In this document: in pieces, positions 58,501 through 64,000 of the stretch
Position numbering within the stretch: the first letter of the stretch is position 1
Layout: each line of letters opens with the position of its first letter
Assembly (NCBI RefSeq): GCF_001625305.1
Contig: NW_017802536.1
Span: 907,113-971,112, forward strand
Source: Branchiostoma belcheri
Taxonomy: Eukaryota > Chordata > Leptocardii > Amphioxiformes > Branchiostomatidae
Direction of reading: 5' to 3'
Length of the DNA stretch: 64,000 nt
Position numbers and translations under genes: made by a program
Notes under the pieces: generated by a model
Told to the model about the DNA's origin: nothing
Database searches by the model: none
The model's input: the letters and a program-made list of their open reading frames with translations, nothing else

Positions 58501-58729
58501 TTTCTTTAGCACATGCCAGGATAAGGTTATGTTCTGACGGTCCTCAAGAGATACTGCTTATCTGCCTAGGCCTGACTGGTGTATCAATGTTATTATATTA
58601 TCTTATATTATATCATATATTATATATAACTTCTGGCTTCGTACCTTGCTCCTTGAGAATCTGAATTCTTCTCGCACAGGCCTGCCTGTCACTCCTATGC
58701 TGCTCCCACTTCTGTTTGCTTGGCACCAT
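55593..58729 (-). CDS. Gene X-minus: complete six-exon gene model, 164 residues, unrecognised family
   Basis: Exons on the minus strand: 58729-58645 (ATG start, 85 nt), 57656-57592 (65), 56833-56736 (98), 56624-56497 (128), 56187-56123 (65) and 55646-55593 (54, TAA). All introns are GT-AG and the phases (1, 0, 2, 1, 0) fit with no stop, giving 495 nt. Donors are strong (GTACG, GTAAG, GTAAT, GTAAG) except GTTCA after exon 5, and exon 2 has a tandem AGAG acceptor whose second AG keeps the frame. The protein has a basic helical N-terminus (KWEQHRSDRQACARRIQILK), a conserved-looking helical block (FNKAVEM, VQKTFPHIGWDAVRTHLRQT, RRQGVRRRE), an Ala/Pro linker (SAAAASTPPPPPP), then a C-terminal region with GDVELGTGVVVERRQTS, TLTDAGKGHPA and IPGEVTIDTRIFNIAID. 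The basic W-containing helices suggest nucleic-acid binding, as inference. The last three exons match gene X-plus in phase and sequence. Exon 1 is the least certain. LINE debris lies in intron 1. Confidence 0.6.
57860..58140 (-). mobile_element. L1/Tx1-like LINE fragment within intron 1 of gene X-minus
   Basis: The minus strand reads EILKKGKSP, then after a frame change GLDGIPTEVYNTFF, the RT entry block of L1-type ORF2 proteins. Too short for more. It lies between exons 1 and 2 of the gene X-minus model. Confidence 0.55.
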
Positions 58730-59027
58730 GTCCTTTTTTTCGAAAAAAAAAATGAAATATTCAGCCTAAGCAGATTGTTCTAATTAATATAAGAAAAGAG
58801 GAAGAAATTGATCCGTACTGTAGCAATTATTATACTTTTAAAACCCCATGTGTCTTTCTCCAACACAATCAAACTAAGTAAAATAAATGCACCTTGTGCT
58901 TCAGACAAGTGACATTTCCCTCCCCGATGTCAGTAAGCAGCAGGTAGCAAGTTTCCTGTCAGCCCAGGCATTCCGCAGAATATAATCTGGGTTACACTGG
59001 TTCTGCTTGGTTGGCCAGGTATGTTAC
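58730..59027. other. Upstream region of gene X-minus
   Basis: Contains T-rich and A-rich runs directly before the start codon (minus strand). No TATA-type promoter that I trust. Confidence 0.35.
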
Positions 59028-59120
59028 CTGCCTCCCGCAAGTCCATGATGTTCTCCGCCTGTCTGTAGCATCTCCTACTGAGAGATGCCACAAACTTGTG
59101 AATCGAGTCAGCTTCTGCAT
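59028..59120 (-). CDS. Orphan exon, unrecognised
   Basis: 93 nt between a TTTTCATCAG acceptor and a GTAACATACC donor, phase 1 to phase 1, encoding AEADSIHKFVASLSRRCYRQ and AENIMDLREA. Charged and helical. It does not join in phase to exon 1 of gene X-minus, so it probably belongs to another minus-strand transcript, perhaps with the exons at 60.5 and 61.5 kb. Confidence 0.45.
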
Positions 59121-59329
59121 CTGATGAAAACGAATAGAAAAAAAGGAAATTTTTTTTTATTTAAGTCATTCTTTTTATTGTTTCTTTTTAAAATGTACAC
59201 AAAAGAGAGCATGGTAAAAAGAACAAAATAACTAAAACCACATGTATAACAACAAAACTACGTTAACACCAGTAAACAAATATAGATGATATAACGAGTA
59301 TTGCAAAGAAAAAAAGTCAATCCCAATTA

Positions 59330-59921
59330 CATACAGTTTCTTCATGGAGATGTGGAAAGTAGATCTGTTGTTTTCCCCATTTTTCCATATGTTTTTTTTT
59401 TTAATTTTATTTTGCCATGTTTTCTAACTTGAAGTAATGTGAAGTAATGTATATAAGAAAAAAGAAAAATGAGGTTGGACAGGACTGGATACCGATCGCT
59501 CAAATCCCCCAATATATATAACATTACAGAGACTAACATGTAAATGGTAACCAGTATGGCTAAAGTGCCATTCTTCCGCCTGTTGCCAAAACAGTGCAGC
59601 AAATCTACACTCCCAAAATAAATGAATGGAAGACTCTTCGTCTTCCTTACAGAAGCTGCATAAAAGGGACTCTATTAGCCCCCACCTGTGTAACATTTTA
59701 TTTGCAGTTACAAATTTAACTTAATATAGGAATATACGCATGTGGGAGTCAATAGAGGTTTTGTAAATTAAACTATACACTTTTCCCCACATCACTGGAG
59801 TATTCAAATAGTCTTTCCAATAGTATTGCATAAAAAAGGGATACGGATACTTGTTGTTATTCGATTGCTGAAGCCAGCTTATGTCTCTACAGACAGGAAC
59901 ACTACGATGTATCTGCAGCAA
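59330..59921 (-). mobile_element. L1/Tx1-like LINE ORF2 C-terminal fragment
   Basis: The minus strand reads PFFMQYYWKDYLNTPVMWGK, VYSLIYKTSIDSHMRIFLY, a stop, then NKMLHRWGLIESLLCSFCKE and SSIHLFWECRFAALFWQQAE, the zf-RVT region (C-x-x-C ... H-x-x-x-x-C). The stop at about 59723 is within the domain. The 3' side ends in T-rich (A-rich on the minus strand) sequence near 59390-59400. Same clade type as the L1 copy at 3.5-11.9 kb. Confidence 0.75.
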
Positions 59922-59944
59922 GTTTTCACATTTTTGAAGCAGCT

Positions 59945-59976
59945 TAGGTGGGCTAATTTACCGATTAGCCCACCTA
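59945..59976. repeat. Perfect 13-bp stem with 6-nt loop
   Basis: TAGGTGGGCTAAT, loop TTACCG, ATTAGCCCACCTA. A perfect inverted repeat just beyond the LINE edge. Function unknown; could be a MITE end or a LINE-associated hairpin. Confidence 0.9.
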
Positions 59977-60529
59977 ATTTGCCCCCGACCATGTTTGAGC
60001 ACAGCATAATGATCGTAAGTCTCCTTTGATTGCTTCCCACTGTTGACCTTTCACAGACAGAGTCTTAGTTGATGGCCCTGATTGTATCTAAGGGGACTCT
60101 GTCCTCGCCAGTGGCCAATTCGCTGACACAAGAAGCAGGGATGTGTCCTTGGCGACCTGGATCCCCTGTATCTACCTGATGAATGGCTTCTGGTAAGACG
60201 CTTCCGAAGGCCGTTAAGGGAACGCCCTAACAGTCGGCACGGTGTTGAATATGGTCTTTCTGTCTACAGCAAGTACCAGAGAAACGTCTGTGTCGGCCAA
60301 ATTTGCTTGGAAACATCTGTGACTACAGTGTCATCCTCGGTCACGCCCGAGTGCACAACAATATTGGCAATACATCTAAGTCTAGATACATACTAAGTCT
60401 GTCTTTCTCTCTACGGTACTGTAGTCGAAAAGGAGAAGACTATTCAAGTTACGAGATCGGCCTCACCTCACTGAATTTGCCTGGATCTGATTACCTCAAC
60501 AACCAAGTAAGACGCTTGTCAACACTGAC
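59977..60529. other. No gene recognised
   Basis: No supported ORF or repeat structure. Confidence 0.4.
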
Positions 60530-60718
60530 CTGCAGTGTGTTGCATAAGTCTGCCAGTTGTGGTGATATGAAGGATGGTCGTTTCATCTTTTTCATCTTTA
60601 TGCCATCGACCTCACTGTCTTCTTCGTCTGACATGAAGTCAGCGGTACCAGTAATATCATCTCCTGTTTTACAATCTTTTCTTGACGTGAGGTGCCCCAT
60701 GCGTAAGTTAGTTAGCAT
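60530..60718 (-). CDS. Orphan acidic/basic exon, unrecognised
   Basis: The minus strand reads KDCKTGDDITGTADFMSDEE, DSEVDGIKMKKMKRPSFISP and QLADLCNTLQ, then a strong GTCAGT donor. The 5' border is unclear (a weak CACGTCAAG acceptor). The acidic patch followed by K-M-K-K-M-K-R looks nuclear. No family recognised. Confidence 0.4.
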
Positions 60719-61534
60719 CGAAGGGTCTTTTGCGTGCTTACACCGGTACCGACAGATCGAGAGGGTGTGCCGGGTTGGTTAATCCGTTCCTAATAGGATC
60801 TGGCGTTCCCGCTGACATAGGCTCGTCTTCCAACTGACTGGCTTGATCTAGGGTCTACGACCAGTTATTCGTCTCTCCTAGCAAAAAAGATAAAACACAA
60901 TGTGGTTGACGGAAGCCCTATCAAAAGTTTACATCAACTAACATCGACACGTACCTTGAAAACCAGCAGATCGGTCAGCATAATGTTGTCTGTGAAAAAT
61001 GTAAGCACATTATATTGTATCGTTAGCAACTACAAACAAATGTAATTTTATATTATGGACGTAACCCGAAAAAAGACAAACATCTTTATACAGACTCACC
61101 GCTGTTGGTAGTGTTGCCGACATCGGTATCAAAGTCGCTGGCTTACTTCGTCCAAGGTCAGCACGTCGTCTTCGTCGTAGATAATTAAGAAAATCCGTTA
61201 CATTTAATATGCAATTTACATTAATATTTACATTGAAATGCATTGTTACTTTCAATGTTGGCCGACTTCATTTCGGTTTGTTGATACTAAATACTCATAC
61301 AATTCTACCAGAACATTGGCAAACTTCAGAATCCAGAAGTCTCTACCTGTCGGTCCGGTGGCTGTTACCAATGGGTAAGACAATTTGTCTAGCGGAAGTA
61401 ATGGCTGGTGATAACTTGTGGTGGTGAGAGCTCTGTGTCTATCACAAACAGGTTTGTCTCGTCTTCCCGCTCAGCCGGGGGCCGCCACTTAATGTACGCT
61501 AGGTTGGACTCTACACTCAGGAAGCGCGGGTATA
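60719..61534. other. Mostly unassigned; possible small minus-strand exon near 61090-61190
   Basis: A minus-strand stretch (RRRRADLGRSKPATLIPMSA, alternatively an acidic EDDVLTLDEV frame) precedes a good GTGAGT donor near 61101. Which frame is used cannot be settled. Confidence 0.3.
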
Positions 61535-61735
61535 TCAGAAGACCGTGGATTGGAAAACAAAGTCTTTAATAAAGACGCGGTCGGCGTGCTTAGACCCGGC
61601 TACACTTGGTCTCCCATCCTGGGTGCTCTCCTCAGGTGCCTCCATTGCTGCCAGGAAGTCCCGCCTGAACCCGATTGCGGTTCCATCACAGATTATCACA
61701 GATGGTTCTTCACCACACAGGGGACAGCAGAAGAC
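61535..61735 (-). CDS. Exon with a KDZ-associated-type cysteine cluster
   Basis: After a TATTTCAG acceptor the minus strand reads VFCCPLCGEEPSVIICDGTA, IGFRRDFLAAM, then SVAGSKHADRVFIKDFV and a stop at 61535-61537, which may be past an unrecognised donor. The C-P-x-C-G-x-x-P-x-x-I-x-D-G-x-x-x-x-F-R-x-D-x-L pattern followed by G-S-K-H-x-D-R-V-F resembles the cysteine-cluster (CxC-type) region N-terminal to KDZ transposase cores. The core is not found downstream on this strand. Confidence 0.5.
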   Translation of the reverse strand, partial: VFCCPLCGEEPSVIICDGTAIGFRRDFLAAMEAPEESTQDGRPSVAGSKHADRVFIKDFVFQSTVF

Positions 61736-61834
61736 CTGAAATATACATACCGGCACTGAATTAGACATTGCTCTGTTATCTGTCCTGTGTTTCCTTATTA
61801 CATTTTCACCAACTACAGGCATCCCAGTGAGCAA

Positions 61835-62880
61835 ATGATAATTAAAGGGGAAGGGACTGCTGTGAGGCTGATGCCAAGTGTTTGTTGATCTCGTTTGGGG
61901 GAAGCAAGGTCCACGCCTGGTATGTCGATAGGTGGTGACTCTTTACGGATGTTGGCCATTTCTTTAATATTTTGGTACCACTTCCTGGTGTCTGCTGTCT
62001 TAAGATTCTCGATCCCGTCCCTGTAGAATCCCTTCTTGACTATAGCAATCTCTCGTGCGATCTTGTTCCTTAGGCGTTTCCAGGTGTCTGTCGCTGAAGT
62101 AGGAGACTGATAAAATTTCCCAACGTTCGTGAGGATCTGGTCAAGTACCGCGTTGCCTCGAGTAGGAACTTGCACAACTTGTTGTAAGGAATGGTCACGA
62201 CAGAGGGTACTAGTGTCAAGATGATTCAGATCTCCCATCACGAATAAGCCGATGTCTGGATAGGAGTTCTTCAGTGCATCAATCGAGTCGGACAGGTGGG
62301 CTACAATGCAGATTCGTTTCGTGAAGCTGGGGGCTTGTACACACCACACAGCGCGATGGACGAGATGTCCCGATGGGAGCCAGTACGGGCGGAGGTGTAC
62401 CCAAACACATTCCAAGTCCGGTGGAACAAGTACGTCCAGGACCATTGACGATACAGTTGCTTTGGTGTACACTGCTACTCCACCTCCGCGTTTGTCGGAT
62501 CGACATTTGGCGAACGTGTTAAAATTCGGTATGCCAGTAGCTGAGTTCGGCAAGCAGGGAGTAAACCAAGTCTCGGTTACTACCGCAATATCGATGGAAG
62601 TGGTGGTCAACACTGCTTCAAGTTCGTCAATCTTGTTCACGAGAGATCTGGCGTTTGACATAAGTATGCGAGGCATGTATTGTCGTTGATCTGGTACGTT
62701 GTTTTGTTGATCGATTTTGATTAGACGCAGCTGTCTTACACGGTCTTCAGAATGTTGAATGCCCCATCCTGATTTGCATGTGAGTGCTGGGGAGGGGCGA
62801 TGGCCAACAATAGAAGTGATTTCACGTACCGTCTTTCGCCCGGCTTTTTTTCCTAGGGCTCTACTTTTCAGTCGTAATAA
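61835..62880 (-). mobile_element. CR1/L2-like LINE: endonuclease and linker
   Basis: The open minus-strand frame from 62676 reads MPRILMSNARSLVNKIDELE, DIAVVTETWFTPCLPNS, KRGGGVAVYTKA, FVMGDLNHLDTSTL and VPTRGNAVLDQILTNV, the AP-endonuclease blocks, then jumps to a linker (TDTWKRLRNKIAREIAIVKK, KWYQNIKEMANI). The S-D-H block is missing, showing an in-frame internal deletion near 62100. The preceding basic region (LGKKAGRKTVREITSIVGHR, to about 62870) is the usual N-terminal lead of such proteins. RT absent. Confidence 0.75.
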
Positions 62881-63414
62881 GCCACAAGGTCGTAGGCTGT
62901 TTCTGACTTTCTCCCTTGCACGTGGGTCAAACGCGGCCGTAGTACGCCGTAGACTTTTTTAAGAAGGCTATTGAGTAACGGAGGAATGTGCCCGGTGACG
63001 CCATTGTTCCAGCTATCGACGGGTCGTCGCTGTCAGTTGTCGTTGTACGTCAATAATCACACAGAGCTCGGTAAATTTCAGTCATTGCCGATCTTCACAT
63101 ATTCTTGTACCTCAGAAGTCATACGTTTTTCGCATTTCTCACATAAAAGAATGGCTGAAGACACCAAGTAGCACTCCTGTTGAGGATCTGTAAATTAATC
63201 GCGGCTGCCCCGCAGGAGCGCCACAAAAACAATGAAGCATTGATACTACCTTCGGCCCAGCTGCCCATTGAACTTCATAGCTAGAGATCTCCCCAGATTG
63301 TCATCTGAAGCCTCATACTTCTTGTTTACGGTGATGAACTTAAGTTGCCAGAACTTACCTTTCTTGTAAGAGGATATCAGGTAAGAGGATATCAGTTTGT
63401 CTATCTGTTCAAAC
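62881..63414. other. No gene recognised
   Basis: Short ORFs on both strands without motif. A direct duplication of GTAAGAGGATATCA occurs near 63368-63393. Confidence 0.4.
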
Positions 63415-63544
63415 TTACCAAGATATACAAGAATGCCAAAGTTCTCCTTCCTCACCTCCATTGATGTTTTTCAGACAGTCTTTCAAAAGGTTCTTTCTAC
63501 GGTACCAGGTAGAGCATTTCAGCTCCATCATCTCCATTGTCGTA

Positions 63545-63850
63545 GGGTTGCGTGCCTTTGGAAGGTTACCTTCCTTATCAGCAATGTCTCTTACTGCATG
63601 ATACTTGGCTGCCTCTTCTTCTTTCCTACGAACATTCTCCCACTCCTGCTTCACGCATTCCTGCTGGCGAACTAAAAACACCGCTTTCTCCTGCCAACCA
63701 TGCGAGCTGCCTCTCGTCTCATTCGAGTCACTAGAGCCTCCAGCCTACTTTCCTCTGCCTCCAGCCTACTTACCTCAGCACCCAGCCTACTTACCGCGGC
63801 TTCCAACTCTTCCTTTTCCACGGCTGATCTGCTTCCCTCTTTCGCTTAGT
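63545..63850 (-). CDS. Coiled-coil exon, unrecognised
   Basis: The minus strand reads VEKEELEAAVSRLGAEVSRL, EAEESRLEALVTRMRREAAR and MVGRRKR. With a possible frame change near 63690 it continues FLVRQQECVKQEWENVRRKE, EEAAKYHAVRDIADKE and ends at a strong GTAACC donor (about 63545). Heptads with L/V/A at a and d positions indicate a coiled coil; three near-identical 18-bp units (S-R-L-E/G-A-E) show it grew by tandem repetition. It lies upstream of the 61.5-kb cysteine-cluster exon on the same strand, perhaps the same gene. Confidence 0.45.
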
Positions 63851-64000
63851 CTTCGTCTTTTCAGTGTAAGTCCAATATGGAAACACCTTTTCTGTTGAAC
63901 AGGGCTCGATTGCTCGCCGTCTACTACCACCTGTTGGTGCCTATCCAACAACCAATTCTTGACCCATACTAGGTTTTTGCCCCATATCCCGTGGTATTGT

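Noticed and set aside
62306-62689. 127-residue plus-strand ORF
   Set aside because: Antisense of the LINE endonuclease frame, which has clear motifs.
1-64000. tRNA, rRNA or other classical RNA genes
   Set aside because: I looked for A/B-box-like and rRNA-like stretches and found none I could defend without a covariance-model scan.

Overview
This is a eukaryotic, intron-bearing, AT-leaning and very repeat-rich window. The mix (a membrane-anchored NHL-repeat gene, several clades of non-LTR retrotransposon, DIRS-like tyrosine-recombinase elements, intron-containing MULE, CACTA, hAT and KDZ-type transposase pieces, many diverged minisatellites) fits a marine invertebrate deuterostome. Amphioxus (Branchiostoma) is my best guess. 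It rests on recognition of this repeat and gene style, not on a database match. One run of undetermined bases lies at 32417-33062.

Layout. 1-3 kb: last three exons of a type II membrane protein with an NHL beta-propeller ectodomain. 3.5-11.9 kb: one L1/Tx1-like LINE on the minus strand, split by two later insertions: a TTAA-flanked piggyBac-like element that itself carries an RTE-like LINE fragment, and a 4.3-kb LINE with 7-bp target duplications. 11.9-15.8 kb: a fossil DIRS-like element. 16-23 kb: LINE fragments, a long diverged repeat (copy 1) and possible retroelement ORF1 pieces. 23.3-28.1 kb, minus strand: a Gly/Arg-rich multi-exon gene end with a tandemly duplicated exon, a FLYWCH-MULE gene or transposon, and a CACTA transposase. 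28.2-28.8 kb: a two-phase CGGTCGA minisatellite and a long hairpin. 30.1-31.6 kb: 3' end of an unrecognised gene on the plus strand (gene X-plus). 33-34.5 kb: second DIRS-like fossil. 36-46 kb: hAT, KDZ and LINE fragments, an acidic terminal exon followed by a 37-bp repeat, and another tandem repeat. 46.6-47.9 kb: copy 2 of the long diverged repeat. 48.3-53.1 kb: LINEs stacked on the minus strand, one with ORF1, endonuclease and RT. 53.6-54.9 kb: a minus-strand gene end split by a MITE. 55.6-58.7 kb: gene X-minus, a complete six-exon gene model of 164 residues. 58.9-63.9 kb: orphan minus-strand exons, one with a KDZ-like cysteine cluster, mixed with LINE pieces.

The most interesting result is gene X. 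The minus-strand model and the plus-strand 3' exons share intron phases, an identical 65-nt penultimate exon length, and a common motif (R-R-Q, then T-D/E-A-G-x-x-H-P-A, then a short beta-strand-like last exon). I do not recognise the family. Both copies lie near KDZ-like fragments, so the gene could be a host family or cargo of a DNA transposon. The second most interesting result is the pair of collinear, patchily conserved 1.3-kb repeats about 28.3 kb apart.
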